Below are positions 9,238-19,001 of a stretch of DNA of 64,000 nt, one piece after another. The DNA comes from an uncultured Granulosicoccus sp. (GTDB lineage: Bacteria > Pseudomonadota > Gammaproteobacteria > Granulosicoccales > Granulosicoccaceae). Position 1 is the first letter of the stretch, and the number at the start of each line of letters is the position of its first letter. The stretch covers positions 62,001 through 126,000 of the forward strand of contig CANLNQ010000011.1 of the NCBI GenBank assembly GCA_947492525.1. Direction: 5' to 3'. The notes under the pieces were generated by a model. The model did not search any database. It worked only from the letters and a program-made list of their open reading frames with translations, and was not told where the DNA came from. The position numbers and the translations under genes were made by a program.

Positions 9238-10104
9238 ATGAACATGATCAATAGAAAAAGCCTTGCAGTGCTCATCCCGCTGAGTCTTGCCACCGTGGCG
9301 GCTCATGCCCAGTCAGGCAGAAACGAGCTGGATGATCGTTGCTGGAACCTGACTTTCGAGGAGCCCTTCGACAGCTTGTCACTCTGGGACGAGTCAACGC
9401 AGGAAGGCCTGTGGCGAACGCAGTATATCTGGCCACGCGATGTCATCATCAACGATGAGCAGCAGTTCTATATCGATCCTGCGTTACACGGCGTGTCGCC
9501 TTTTTCCATCGAAGACGGCATCCTCAGTATCACGGCAGAACCCACCCCCAGGGCATTGCGCGGCGTGGTATCCGGGCAACCCTATATCTCGGGTGTTCTG
9601 ACCACCGAAAAGAGCTTTGCGCAAAAGTACGGACGATTCGAAGTCAGCGCACGGCTGCCGGATGGCGGTCAGGGCTTGTGGTCGGCGTTCTGGCTGCTAC
9701 CCAGTTTCGATCAATGGCCCGAGGGCATTGCCGTGCTGCCTGAAATCGATGTCATGGAGAGCCTGGGCCATCAACCCAATACCTATCACACAACCCTGCA
9801 TACCAATCAGACAGGGGAGCTGACATCCTTCCCCTTCGATCACACCCTGAAATCCGACCTCACCAGTGATTTCCATCTGTATAGCGTTGTCTGGACGCCA
9901 GAGACGGTCAACTGGTATCTGGATGGCAAGCCAATGGCATCCCACCCGACGCCGGACGACTATACCCGGCCAGTACATTTCCTGTTGAATCTGGCGGTAG
10001 GCGGCACCTGGCCCGGATCACCCGATGCCACGACCGAATTTCCGGCAAGCTTCGATATCGACTATGTCAGAGCCTGGAGTGACAACGGGTCCTGCAAGCG
10101 CTGA
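9238..10104 (+). CDS. Secreted glycoside hydrolase family 16 (beta-glucanase type)
   Basis: A 288-residue protein with a signal peptide (NRKSLAVLIPLSLATVAAHA, likely cut after AHA). The mature part is one GH16 domain: W-rich N-terminal strands, FEVSARLPDG, WSAFWLLP and the catalytic signature EIDVMES in which the two glutamates are nucleophile and acid/base, then YSVVWTPETVNWYLDG. Family members cut beta-1,3 or beta-1,3-1,4 glucans, agar, carrageenan or succinoglycan. Sitting at the end of a polysaccharide locus, it may trim or release the cell's own polymer as ExoK does in rhizobia; that is inference. An alternative start at ATG 9244 would shorten it by two residues. Confidence 0.88.
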   Translation: MNMINRKSLAVLIPLSLATVAAHAQSGRNELDDRCWNLTFEEPFDSLSLWDESTQEGLWRTQYIWPRDVIINDEQQFYIDPALHGVSPFSIEDGILSITAEPTPRALRGVVSGQPYISGVLTTEKSFAQKYGRFEVSARLPDGGQGLWSAFWLLPSFDQWPEGIAVLPEIDVMESLGHQPNTYHTTLHTNQTGELTSFPFDHTLKSDLTSDFHLYSVVWTPETVNWYLDGKPMASHPTPDDYTRPVHFLLNLAVGGTWPGSPDATTEFPASFDIDYVRAWSDNGSCKR

Positions 10105-10125
10105 TGCAAGCCTGTCTGGCAGACC

Positions 10126-11931
10126 TCAAGCGGCCTCGGCACCGTAACGCGTGTCTGCCGGCAGGCTGATTGCGAAAGTCGTTCCGGCATCGCTGGATTT
10201 GACGATACAGATCTGCCCACGGTGGCACTCTGCAATCTGCTGACAGAGATGTAGCCCCATGCCACCACTGCCGTTGGCAACATCCGCCTGATGCGGCCCC
10301 TGAAAAGGCTTGAATACCTTGTCGTGGAAACGCTCCTCGATACCCATACCGTTGTCGGCGACGCTGATCTGCCAATAGTCGTCGACCAGTCTGGCACTGA
10401 CATCGATCACCAGCTGACGTGTGTCTGATCTGTATCGGATGGCATTGGTCAGCAGATTGGTTGCCAGCTGCTCCAACTGCATGCCATCGCCTTCCAGCTG
10501 CGGTAATTCGGCAATATCGAGTCTGGCAGATACCTGTTCCATGAGTGGTGCAAGCCGCGTCCGGGCATTGGCAAACACCTGATTCATATCCACCGTGCCG
10601 GGCTGAAGTCTTTCCCGATCGAAGCTGGAAAAGTCGAGCAGATTCTCGGACAATCTGCGCAGCCGGTCAGATACGCCCTGCAGATGCTGAAGATTCTCGG
10701 TGATAGGCGGTGTGATGCGCGAACTCAGTGCGTTTTCCAGCAAGGTGATGGACAGATCGATATCGCGCACAGGGATTTGCAGGTCGTGTGAGGTCACATG
10801 GGCAAATCGCCGTAACTGATCGCCGGATTCCTGCTCCCGCTCTCTGGCGAGCAGCAGACTCTGTTTCAGTTCCTCGGCGTGGCGCAAGGCCCGGTTTCTC
10901 GCCGCGACCAGTTGGAATGTACCAGCGGCGCCAGCGAGCGATGTAAAGAAGCCGAACAGGGCGATCATCCACAGCTGATCGGCACTCTTGAGTTCCGCAT
11001 AGGCATCCGGGGCCAGTGAAACCGCAATCTGCCATTCACGATTGGCCAGCCTGACATGCCTGAGCTGAGTTTTCGCATCAGGATGAGTCTCGCCTCGGCT
11101 GTAGAAGTACTGACCAGACTGGACACCCGCCTCCCGACCATCAGTGACATCCCTGATGGTGATGGCGGTGAACTGTTCCAGATCAAACGACCGCAGCAAC
11201 CTTTCAAACCGAAAGACTCCCATGAGCACGCCGCTGTAGAACTGTCTGCGCTCGGCCAGGGTCTCCGGTTCGACACCGCCGTAGACAGGCAACATGATCA
11301 GAAAGCCCTTGACCTCAGAGCGGGTCACCGACACGGCAAGCGGCGGACTCACCGCGAACTCACCTGAATCCCGCGCATGCTCCAGCGTCAGTAGTCGCTC
11401 GGCACTGGTGCTCAGATCAAACCCCATCATCCACTGCCTGTCGTGCATCGGGTACACATAGGTCAGCACATGGTGTTCTGACAAGTAACGATCGAGTACC
11501 GGCTTCAAGGCGAATTCGGGATAGCCCTGTTCCACGATTGATCGGTCCTCACGCACGGATCTGACAAATTCGTGGGCGATATGATGCGGCACCCGGGGCA
11601 CCCAGGCCATGGCGAAAACCGTCGGAAAGCTGCTCTCCAGTTCGACAGATTCCAGATACGCCTCGAAATCATGTCGGCCCACGATCTGTCCGTCTTCATA
11701 CAAGGACCGCAGTCCACGCAGCAGGGTCTGCTGGTTCTTCAATGCATCTGCCACCCGGACGGAAAGCTCGTCACTACGACGAGCAAATTCATCCATTCGA
11801 CTCCTCTGAATGCCGCCATTGGCGATGTTCATCACAAAGCTCGTCAGCAGCAATCCCGACAGGAACACGACAGCAGGCCAGAGCTTCGGGCTCTTTACGA
11901 TCATCTTCGTTGTCAGTACAGCCTCCTTCAT
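10126..11931 (-). CDS. CHASE-domain sensor histidine kinase
   Basis: 601 residues. A first membrane helix (about residues 17-36), a periplasmic CHASE-type sensor (with ESSFPTVFAMAWVPRV), a second helix near residue 330, a short coiled coil, then HisKA with the phospho-acceptor in VTSHDLQIPVRD (His near residue 381) and HATPase_c with N box LATNLLTNAIRYRS, G1 VADNGMGIEE and G2 SGGMGLHLCQQ. CHASE domains usually bind small extracellular ligands. There is no receiver domain and no response regulator next to it, so it is an orphan kinase in this window. The start is uncertain: AAGGAGG lies just inside the frame, 5 nt before a CTG codon (residue 6) and 18 nt before ATG at residue 10, whereas nothing precedes the ATG at 11931. 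Confidence 0.88.
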   Translation of the reverse strand: MKEAVLTTKMIVKSPKLWPAVVFLSGLLLTSFVMNIANGGIQRSRMDEFARRSDELSVRVADALKNQQTLLRGLRSLYEDGQIVGRHDFEAYLESVELESSFPTVFAMAWVPRVPHHIAHEFVRSVREDRSIVEQGYPEFALKPVLDRYLSEHHVLTYVYPMHDRQWMMGFDLSTSAERLLTLEHARDSGEFAVSPPLAVSVTRSEVKGFLIMLPVYGGVEPETLAERRQFYSGVLMGVFRFERLLRSFDLEQFTAITIRDVTDGREAGVQSGQYFYSRGETHPDAKTQLRHVRLANREWQIAVSLAPDAYAELKSADQLWMIALFGFFTSLAGAAGTFQLVAARNRALRHAEELKQSLLLAREREQESGDQLRRFAHVTSHDLQIPVRDIDLSITLLENALSSRITPPITENLQHLQGVSDRLRRLSENLLDFSSFDRERLQPGTVDMNQVFANARTRLAPLMEQVSARLDIAELPQLEGDGMQLEQLATNLLTNAIRYRSDTRQLVIDVSARLVDDYWQISVADNGMGIEERFHDKVFKPFQGPHQADVANGSGGMGLHLCQQIAECHRGQICIVKSSDAGTTFAISLPADTRYGAEAA

Positions 11932-11976
11932 GAACGAAGCGTCGCAAGTTACGCACCAGACAGGCGGTACGAGTGC

Positions 11977-12039
11977 ACTGTTTCATACAGAGCGTTCATT
12001 CAGCGAGCCGCTGTGAATGAACGCTCTGTATGAAACAGT
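11977..12039. repeat. Perfect 26-bp inverted repeat with 11-nt loop
   Basis: Bases 11977-12002 are the exact reverse complement of 12014-12039; the loop is 12003-12013. Each arm begins ACTGTTTCATACAGAGCG read from outside. It lies in the gap between the histidine kinase start and the end of the truncated membrane-protein gene. One arm plus a few loop bases recurs as a single copy at 50803-50833 with two mismatches. It could be paired ends of a lost mobile element, a dispersed palindromic repeat, or a two-way terminator, although neither side has a T run. Confidence 0.85.
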
Positions 12040-12058
12040 ACAGTCGTCTACATTGCTG

Positions 12059-12814
12059 TTACGGCTGGATTTGAATTTCTTCGTCAGGCAGTGGCGGCAC
12101 GGTCGGTGTACCGCGGATCAACGAATACAGAAGCTTGTAGGCAGAGTTCATGGCAAGGTCATTGATCGTGGGGTCTGTACTGATGGCGGCATCGGCGGGA
12201 GACAGGGAGAAGTGAACCGGATCCGTGGACGAACTGATTGCCAGCACACACAAGGCACCCCCAACCGCAGACAACATCAATGCGCCCGGCACTGACAGGC
12301 GATGGCGCAGAAATCGTCGCACCTCCAGCCGTCCGCAGAATGCGATCAGTATGAGCAGACACAGAATCAGGGCAATCACCAGCGGCACTGCCTGCTCGTG
12401 CAGCAGTGATTCCAGCACCATCGCTGGTTGCTCGATGCTGGCGATCAGCTGCACATCCGGTCGTAGACCGCGGGTCTCCAGAAACCACGGCGTGATCAAC
12501 TCTGTCAACATGACCAGCAGCAGGCCACCCACCATGAAACCGGTGATGAGGATTTTCGCCAGGGACCGCGTCCGCGTCATCATCGCCAGTATCGCGCCTA
12601 GAATCAGTGGCACGATACAGATCATTCCAACCAGTGCCAGATCGAATCTCAGCCCCTGTACAAACAGGGGCATGACCGCACCATCGTTGACTTCGATTCT
12701 GGAAAACTGCCACAACGCGTAGGCCGCACGAATCACTGTCAACAGAAATACCAGTGTGAGCGCGAAGAGCAGAAATTGGCGAAACAGGTGAGACGCCGGC
12801 AACTTGGACTTCAT
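12059..12814 (-). CDS. N-terminal membrane half of an LTA-synthase / phosphoglycerol-transferase type protein, probably truncated
   Basis: 251 residues from the ATG at 12814 (MKSKLPASHLF), which follows an AGGAG and an extended -10 promoter; the frame is open to a GTG at 12862. Five hydrophobic segments and the blocks GLRFDLALVG, ELITPWFLETRGLRPDVQL and STDPTINDLAMNSAYKLL resemble the membrane half of proteins in the MdoB/LTA synthase superfamily, where a sulfatase-fold catalytic domain of about 300 residues should follow. Here the frame stops shortly after, about 20 nt before the inverted repeat at 11977-12039. The catalytic threonine and metal-binding residues are therefore absent. Most likely a decayed gene; a stand-alone membrane protein is possible. 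Confidence 0.65.
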   Translation of the reverse strand: MKSKLPASHLFRQFLLFALTLVFLLTVIRAAYALWQFSRIEVNDGAVMPLFVQGLRFDLALVGMICIVPLILGAILAMMTRTRSLAKILITGFMVGGLLLVMLTELITPWFLETRGLRPDVQLIASIEQPAMVLESLLHEQAVPLVIALILCLLILIAFCGRLEVRRFLRHRLSVPGALMLSAVGGALCVLAISSSTDPVHFSLSPADAAISTDPTINDLAMNSAYKLLYSLIRGTPTVPPLPDEEIQIQP

Positions 12815-12848
12815 GTGCTCCTGAAAAAGACTGATTGTTCTTACAGCT

Positions 12849-12857
12849 ATTATATCA
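12849..12857 (-). promoter_or_regulatory. Extended -10 promoter for the truncated membrane-protein gene
   Basis: Read on the minus strand, 12857-12849 is TGATATAAT, a perfect extended -10 element (TGnTATAAT) at the very end of glgX. Predicted transcription would start about 28 nt upstream of the ATG at 12814, supporting that start. No good -35 is seen, which is usual for extended -10 promoters. Confidence 0.5.
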
Positions 12858-12862
12858 GTCAC

Positions 12863-14983
12863 TCATGCACAGCATCGCAGCACCACCACACTCAGGGACT
12901 GACAGATTCGCTGGCCTGTGACCACGGCGTCGGTCAGCTCCGGCTCTGACGAATCGATCTCCACGACCCATTCCACACCGGCCAGTTGTGTCGCTTCCAG
13001 TGGAAATTCGACATCCTCCTGACTGCCGTTGAACAGCAGCAACAGCGTATCCGACGGGTCGATCTGCTGGCTCGCCGGTATGGCATCGCCGATCAGCTGC
13101 AAGGCAACGAAACCACCATCGATACAATGCCAGTCCGCTTCGCTCATCACATCGGCCTGCTTGTTCAACCAGACGACGTCCGGCAGATCGCAACTGGCAG
13201 AGCGATGCTCTCCGTGCAGATACCAGGGGCGTCTGAGCACAGGCTGGTTCTTGCGCAGCGCAATCAATCGCTGCGTGAAGTCCTGCAGCTGCCTGGCCTG
13301 CGGATTCTCCGACCAGTCGATCCAGGTGGTGGCATTGTCCTGGCAATAGGCATTGTTGTTACCGTATTGCGTACGATTTCGCTCATCACCACCGAGCAGC
13401 ATGGGCGTGCCCTGTGACAGGAACAGGGTACACAGCATATTGCGCTGTTGGCGGGCTCGGATCTCGTTGATGGCCGGGTCGTCGGTATCACCTTCGATAC
13501 CGTAGTTGTTCGAATGGTTGTTGCTGTGCCCGTCACGATTCCCCTCACCATTGGCCTCATTATGCTTGTGCAGGTAGCTGACCGTGTCGCGCAAGGTGAA
13601 ACCATCGTGTGCGGTGATGAAGTTGACCGTGGCTGAAGGTGGACGACCTTGCCATTCAAACAGCGAACTGCTGCCCAGCAGGCGATCGGAAAAATCCGGC
13701 AGAACATCCGAACCCGAATTCCAGAACCGTCTGACCGTGTCACGGAACTGGTCGTTCCACTCCGACCAGCGTGGAGGAAACTGTCCCAGCTGATAGCCTC
13801 CGGGTCCGATATCCCAGGGTTCAGCGATCAACCTCACATCGGCCAACTGAGGATCCTGGGCCACGGCATCGAAAAATCCGGCCCCCCTCTCGAAGCCGTG
13901 CAGCTCTCGTCCCAGTATGGAGGCCAGATCGAAGCGGAAACCGTCCACGCCCATGTCGTTGGCCCAGAATCTGAGGCTGTCCATGACCAACTGCAGTACT
14001 CTCGGATTTTCCAGAGCAAGCGTATTGCCGGTGCCACTGTCGTTCACGTAGTACCGTGGATTACGCTCCAGTCGGTAGTAGTAAAGATTGTCTATCCCCC
14101 TGTAGCACAAGGTTGGCCCCTGCTCGTTACCCTCGGCGGTATGGTTGTAGACGACATCCAGCAGCACTTCAAGACCCGCCTTGTGAACGGTCTTGACCAT
14201 GTCCCTGAACTCGTTGACTGCATTGTCGGAGAACGCATACCGTGCATCCGGTGTGAGAAAGCACAGACTCTGATAACCCCAGTAGTTCACAAGATCCTTT
14301 GCCACCAGAAATTCATCATCGGCAAAGGTGTGCACCGGTAGCAGCTCGAGCGCCGTCACACCCAGTTTCTTCAGATGTGAAAGAACACTCTTGCTCCCCA
14401 GGGCCTTGTACGTGCCACGACGCGCGGCAGGCACTTGCTTCTGCAGAGCACTGATACCCTTGACATGCGCCTCGTAGATCACCGAATCGCACAGATCGGG
14501 ACGCTGTCTGCGCTCGGCCCCATGACTCAGATGAGGAGCATGCCTGTCGGTACCACGCTTCGATGCTCCGACGACCACACACTTGGGTACATAGGGTGAG
14601 CTGTCGCGCTGATCGTAGGACAGATCAAGATCGGCATGACCGCGTATATAACCGAAATTCGCATCGTTCCAGATGAGCTTTCCCTGCAAGGCGCGCGCAT
14701 AGGGGTCCAGCAGAAGTTTGTGGGGATTGAAGCGATGACCGTTGGTCGGTTCATAAGGGCCGTGTACGCGATAGCCATAGAGCGCTCCCGGTCTGATATC
14801 CGGTAGATACCCATGCCACACATTATCGGTACAGGCAGGCAATTCCAGTCGCTGGATTTCGCGTTCACCCGAACTGTCGAACAGACAGAGCTCCACTCGG
14901 CTGGCATGCCGTGAGAAAAGTGCGAAGTTCACCCCTTTCCCGTCACTGGTGGCTCCCAGTGGCCAATTGCATCCGGCAAGCAT
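12863..14983 (-). CDS. glgX: Glycogen debranching enzyme GlgX
   Basis: 706 residues, normal for GlgX. An N-terminal CBM48-like beta domain (NFALFSRHASRVELCLFD) precedes a GH13 barrel with all four conserved regions: DVVYNHTAEG, GFRFDLAS (nucleophile Asp), LIAEPWDIG (acid/base Glu) and FITAHDGF. In bacteria GlgX removes the short alpha-1,6 side chains left when glycogen phosphorylase has shortened outer branches. It begins two bases after the glgP stop on the same strand, so the two degradative enzymes form one unit. The isoamylase TreX is a close relative, but the neighbourhood supports GlgX. Confidence 0.95.
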   Translation of the reverse strand: MLAGCNWPLGATSDGKGVNFALFSRHASRVELCLFDSSGEREIQRLELPACTDNVWHGYLPDIRPGALYGYRVHGPYEPTNGHRFNPHKLLLDPYARALQGKLIWNDANFGYIRGHADLDLSYDQRDSSPYVPKCVVVGASKRGTDRHAPHLSHGAERRQRPDLCDSVIYEAHVKGISALQKQVPAARRGTYKALGSKSVLSHLKKLGVTALELLPVHTFADDEFLVAKDLVNYWGYQSLCFLTPDARYAFSDNAVNEFRDMVKTVHKAGLEVLLDVVYNHTAEGNEQGPTLCYRGIDNLYYYRLERNPRYYVNDSGTGNTLALENPRVLQLVMDSLRFWANDMGVDGFRFDLASILGRELHGFERGAGFFDAVAQDPQLADVRLIAEPWDIGPGGYQLGQFPPRWSEWNDQFRDTVRRFWNSGSDVLPDFSDRLLGSSSLFEWQGRPPSATVNFITAHDGFTLRDTVSYLHKHNEANGEGNRDGHSNNHSNNYGIEGDTDDPAINEIRARQQRNMLCTLFLSQGTPMLLGGDERNRTQYGNNNAYCQDNATTWIDWSENPQARQLQDFTQRLIALRKNQPVLRRPWYLHGEHRSASCDLPDVVWLNKQADVMSEADWHCIDGGFVALQLIGDAIPASQQIDPSDTLLLLFNGSQEDVEFPLEATQLAGVEWVVEIDSSEPELTDAVVTGQRICQSLSVVVLRCCA

Positions 14984-14985
14984 GG

Positions 14986-17526
14986 TCAGTCAATCTCCCT
15001 GTCTGGCAGTTCTATGGACTGCAGTCGCCAGATGTCGCGGTTGTAGTCCTGCATGGTGCGGTCAGTCGAGAATCTGGCGCTGCACGCTGTGTTCATGATG
15101 CTCTTGCGAGTCCACACGGCAGGCTGCTTCCACGACGCTTCGACCCGTGCCTGAGTATCCAGATAATCCGGCAGGTCGGCAACTGTCAGCCAGGCATCAT
15201 GCGGACTGCGGGCTGCATCGATGACAGATCTCACCAGCTCTGCTTCACCTGCGTCGAACAGTCCGCTGTCGAAGGCCTCGAAGATACGCTTCAGACGAGC
15301 ATCTCTGGCAATGATCGCCGAGGGGGCATACCCACGTCTGACGCCATCCACCTCGTCCACGGTCAGACCGAACTGGAAGAAATTCTCGTGATCCACGGCC
15401 TCGAGGATCTCCACATTCGCGCCGTCCAGAGTGCCGATGGTTACCGCCCCATTCATCATGAACTTCATGTTGCCCGTGCCGGATGCCTCCTTGCCGGCAG
15501 TGGACACCTGCTCGGAGAGATCCGCAGCCGGACAGATCACTTCCATGGCGGACACGTTGTAGTCCGGCAGGAACACCAGCTTGAGCCTGTCCGCTGTACG
15601 CTTGTCGTTATTGATGACCTGCGCCACATTGTTGATTACCTTGATGATCGACTTCGCCATGTAATAGCCGGGCGCCGCCTTGCCGGCGATCAGCACGAAA
15701 CGTGGTTCATGATCGTGACCTTCCAACAGGTCCAGATAGACATGTACCGCATGCAGAGTGCACAGCAGCTGTCTCTTGTATTCGTGCATGCGCTTGACCT
15801 GAACATCGAACAGCATATCGGCACTGACCTGGATACCGGTACGATCCTCCACCAGCGCAGCCAGGGACTGCTTGTTCGCTGTCTTGACCGCCATCCAGCG
15901 AGCCTGAAACGATGGATCATCCGCCATGGGCTTCAACCGCTCGAGTTCTTCCATTCTGCCGACCCACTGCGCACCCAGGGTATCGTCCAGCAAGGTCGTC
16001 AGACCCGGGTTGCAGTATGCAAGCCAGCGTCGCTGCGTGACACCATTGGTCTTGTTGTTGAAACGCGCAGGCCACAGCTGGTTGAAGTTGGCGAACAACC
16101 CCTCCTTCAGAAGCTTCGAGTGCAAGGCGGCAACCCCATTGATCGAAAAGCTGCCCACGATCGCCAGATGAGCCATGCGCACGACAGGATGAGCGTCGAA
16201 CGAAACGATCGACATCTCGGCCTGTTTCTGGTGCTCCCCGGGCATGGCTGATGCCACCTCTTCCAGAAACCGTCGGTTGATCTCCTGGATTATCTCCGTG
16301 GGACGTGGCAACAATGCACCGATCATGTCCAGCGACCAGCACTCGAGCGCTTCCGGCAACAGGGTATGGTTGGTATAGGCCATGACCTGCGTGGTGATGG
16401 ACCAGGCATCATCCCAGGGAAGTCTGTGGTTATCGACCAGCAGGCGCATCAGTTCCGGAACGGCAAGGCTGGGATGTGTGTCATTGAGCTGGAAACAATG
16501 TGCCTCGGCAAAGCCCTCGAAATCCTCGTTCTGCAGCAGCCAGATACGCAAGGCGTCCTGAAGGCTGGCAGACACGAGAAAATACTGCTGCCGCAGTCGC
16601 AACACCTTGCCGTTCTCACTGGCATCGTTGGGGTAGAGAACCATGGAGATGTTTTCCGCGGCGTTCTTCGCTGCCACCGCTTCAGTGTAGCCACCGGCAT
16701 TGAATTCATGCAGATTGAACTCATCGGTTGCCGTCGAATTCCACAAGCGCAAGGTGTTGACAATTCCGTTCTGGTAACCGGGCACCGGCACATCAAAGGG
16801 AACGGCGCGAACATCGTCGGTATCGACCCAACGGTGTATGACATTGCCATTGAGCTCGGTGATGAGTTCGACCCGTCCACCGAAGCGCACATGACAGCTC
16901 AACTCGGGTCGTTCGAGTTCCCAGACATGTCCCTCATGGAGCCAGTTGTCGGGGCGCTCTACCTGAAAGCCGTTGTCGATGGACTGGCGGAACATGCCAT
17001 AGCGATATCGCAAGCCGTAGCCGGTGACCGGTAGCGCCAGCGAAGCGCAACTATCCAGGAAACAGGCAGCCAGTCGACCCAGACCACCATTGCCCAGACC
17101 TGCATCGGCCTCCAGCAGCTCGGCCTTTTCCATTGTCAGCCCCAACTCTTCCAGCGCACGACTCAGCTCATCCTGCAGATCCAGATTATGTACCGCATTG
17201 CGCAGCGCACGCCCCATCAGATACTCCATTGACAGATAACAGGTGTGTCGCGGCACGCTGGACTCGACCGCCTGCCGTGTCACCAGCCAGTGCTCCATCA
17301 TGCGATCACGAACACTCAGCGCCACTGCCTTGTAGAGATAGTGTGCGGCGGCATGGTCGATATCCCGGCCAAGCGTTCGCTCGAAGTGATCGACTACCGC
17401 TTGTCGCAGTGAATCCTTGTCGGTACCCAGAGATATCGGATCGTGTGCCCAGACGTCGTCAACGGTGACCATGTTTCGGGCGGTGCCGGGCAGCTCGGCG
17501 GCTGAAATGTTGTTTGTCGAGTTCAT
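14986..17526 (-). CDS. glgP: Glycogen / alpha-glucan phosphorylase
   Basis: 846 residues, GT35. Recognisable blocks are YYLSMEYL-like CYLSMEYLMGR, GNGGLGRLAACFLDS, QLNDTHPSLAVPELMR, and the pyridoxal-phosphate lysine region EASGTGNMKFMMNG near residue 680. It releases glucose-1-phosphate from glycogen chain ends in the cytoplasm. It leads the glgP-glgX pair and is transcribed away from glgC, leaving a 158-nt divergent promoter region (17527-17684). No regulatory allosteric insert is evident. The start ATG at 17526 has only a weak ribosome binding site. Confidence 0.96.
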   Translation of the reverse strand: MNSTNNISAAELPGTARNMVTVDDVWAHDPISLGTDKDSLRQAVVDHFERTLGRDIDHAAAHYLYKAVALSVRDRMMEHWLVTRQAVESSVPRHTCYLSMEYLMGRALRNAVHNLDLQDELSRALEELGLTMEKAELLEADAGLGNGGLGRLAACFLDSCASLALPVTGYGLRYRYGMFRQSIDNGFQVERPDNWLHEGHVWELERPELSCHVRFGGRVELITELNGNVIHRWVDTDDVRAVPFDVPVPGYQNGIVNTLRLWNSTATDEFNLHEFNAGGYTEAVAAKNAAENISMVLYPNDASENGKVLRLRQQYFLVSASLQDALRIWLLQNEDFEGFAEAHCFQLNDTHPSLAVPELMRLLVDNHRLPWDDAWSITTQVMAYTNHTLLPEALECWSLDMIGALLPRPTEIIQEINRRFLEEVASAMPGEHQKQAEMSIVSFDAHPVVRMAHLAIVGSFSINGVAALHSKLLKEGLFANFNQLWPARFNNKTNGVTQRRWLAYCNPGLTTLLDDTLGAQWVGRMEELERLKPMADDPSFQARWMAVKTANKQSLAALVEDRTGIQVSADMLFDVQVKRMHEYKRQLLCTLHAVHVYLDLLEGHDHEPRFVLIAGKAAPGYYMAKSIIKVINNVAQVINNDKRTADRLKLVFLPDYNVSAMEVICPAADLSEQVSTAGKEASGTGNMKFMMNGAVTIGTLDGANVEILEAVDHENFFQFGLTVDEVDGVRRGYAPSAIIARDARLKRIFEAFDSGLFDAGEAELVRSVIDAARSPHDAWLTVADLPDYLDTQARVEASWKQPAVWTRKSIMNTACSARFSTDRTMQDYNRDIWRLQSIELPDREID

Positions 17527-17684
17527 GATTTCGTGGAAGCGATCGTTTCAACGCAATGTCGATGAAAGGTTGACTTGGTGGTCAGGTAATGCCAGGCAGG
17601 CCGCATTTGCATCCATTTCACAACAGCTTTGCCAAGAGGATGTCATTTTGGTTAAGCTGGAGCCAACGTAACCAGGGTGACGGA

Positions 17685-18962
17685 ATGAGCATCATAGAGG
17701 AAAGACAGATATCTCGGCTGACAAGAGACACGTTGGCTCTGATTCTTGCTGGTGGCCAGGGAAGCAGGTTGCATGAACTGACCCAGTGGCGGGCCAAACC
17801 GGCGGTACCATTTGGCGGTAAATTCAGAATCATCGACTTCGCATTGTCCAACTGTATCAATTCGGGCATCCGTCGTGTCGGCGTTGCGACGCAGTACAAG
17901 TCGCACTCGCTGGTACGGCACATCAGTCGTGGTTGGTCAGGGTTCAAGGCAGAGTTCGGGGAGTTCGTTGAAATCCTGCCCGCTTCCATGCGCGTGGACG
18001 AGGGTTGGTACAAGGGAACAGCAGACGCCGTGTATCAGAATCTGGACATCATTCGCACGCACCAGCCCCGGTTCGTCATGGTGCTCGGTGGTGACCACAT
18101 CTACAAGATGGATTACGGCCCGCTGATCTCTGCCCACAACAACCGAAAGGCAGACATGACGCTGTGCTGCGTGGAAGTGTCGGTTGAAGAGGCCGCCGGG
18201 GCATTCGGTGTGGTGAAGGTTGACACGGAAGGTCGCGTCCTGGAATTTCAGGAGAAGCCGGCAGAGCCTGCCGAGATTCCGGGCAAACCCGGACGCGTTC
18301 TGGCCTCCATGGGCAATTATGTCTTCAATACCGAGTTCCTGTATCAGGAACTGATCCAGGATGCGGATGCAGAGGGAAGCTCGCACGATTTCGGCAAGGA
18401 CATCCTGCCCCGCATTGTCGACAAGTACACCATCTTTGCCTTCCGCCTGGGTGACGATCAACCCGACAACCCTGCTCAGCCCTACTGGCGAGACGTCGGT
18501 ACGCTCGACGCCTTCTGGGAAGCAAACATGGAACTGGTGGACTTCGAACCCGAACTGGATCTCTACGATACCGAGTGGCCGATCTACACCTATCAGATGC
18601 AGTTGCCGTCGGCCAAGTTCGTACATGACACCGCCGATCGGCGAGGCATGGCGCTCAACTGCATCGTCTCCGGTGGCTGCATTGTCTCGGGTGGCAAGGC
18701 CAGCAGGTCTCTGCTGTTCAGCAATGTCCGCGTGCGCTCCTACAGCGATGTCGAGGATTCGGTCATCATGCCGGATGTCGAGATCGGTCGAAATTGCATC
18801 GTGAAGCGCGCCATCATTGACACTGGCACAATACTGCCTGAAGGTACAGAGGTCGGACTCAATGCGGATGAAGACAGGGCCAGGGGTTTCCGGGTAACGG
18901 AAAGTGGTATCACGCTGGTCACGCCAGACAACTTCGGTCAGAAGCTGCATTTTGTCCGTTGA
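17685..18962 (+). CDS. glgC: Glucose-1-phosphate adenylyltransferase
   Basis: 425 residues from the ATG at 17685, five bases after a GGGTGA; the frame is open to 17589 but lacks family similarity there. Motifs: [15 protein letters not shown] (pyrophosphorylase loop), [14 protein letters not shown], the catalytic block [15 protein letters not shown], and a C-terminal left-handed beta helix with GCIVSGG and [18 protein letters not shown]. It makes ADP-glucose from ATP and glucose-1-phosphate, the committed step of glycogen synthesis, and is normally under allosteric control. It is followed by glgA and glgB on the same strand. Confidence 0.96.
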   Translation: MSIIEERQISRLTRDTLALILAGGQGSRLHELTQWRAKPAVPFGGKFRIIDFALSNCINSGIRRVGVATQYKSHSLVRHISRGWSGFKAEFGEFVEILPASMRVDEGWYKGTADAVYQNLDIIRTHQPRFVMVLGGDHIYKMDYGPLISAHNNRKADMTLCCVEVSVEEAAGAFGVVKVDTEGRVLEFQEKPAEPAEIPGKPGRVLASMGNYVFNTEFLYQELIQDADAEGSSHDFGKDILPRIVDKYTIFAFRLGDDQPDNPAQPYWRDVGTLDAFWEANMELVDFEPELDLYDTEWPIYTYQMQLPSAKFVHDTADRRGMALNCIVSGGCIVSGGKASRSLLFSNVRVRSYSDVEDSVIMPDVEIGRNCIVKRAIIDTGTILPEGTEVGLNADEDRARGFRVTESGITLVTPDNFGQKLHFVR

Positions 18963-19001
18963 CCAGACTCCCATTAAAGACCTCAGAGGTATGACGCTCT
19001 C

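Noticed and set aside
11977-12039. Intrinsic transcription terminator
   Set aside because: The stem is perfect but far longer than usual, no T run follows on either strand, and an arm recurs elsewhere as a solo copy, so a repeat element is the better reading.
10126-12862. A complete insertion sequence around the inverted repeat
   Set aside because: No transposase or fragment of one is present; only the repeat itself remains.
14911-16251. A 446-residue plus-strand open frame opposite glgP
   Set aside because: Antisense shadow of glgP with no family likeness.
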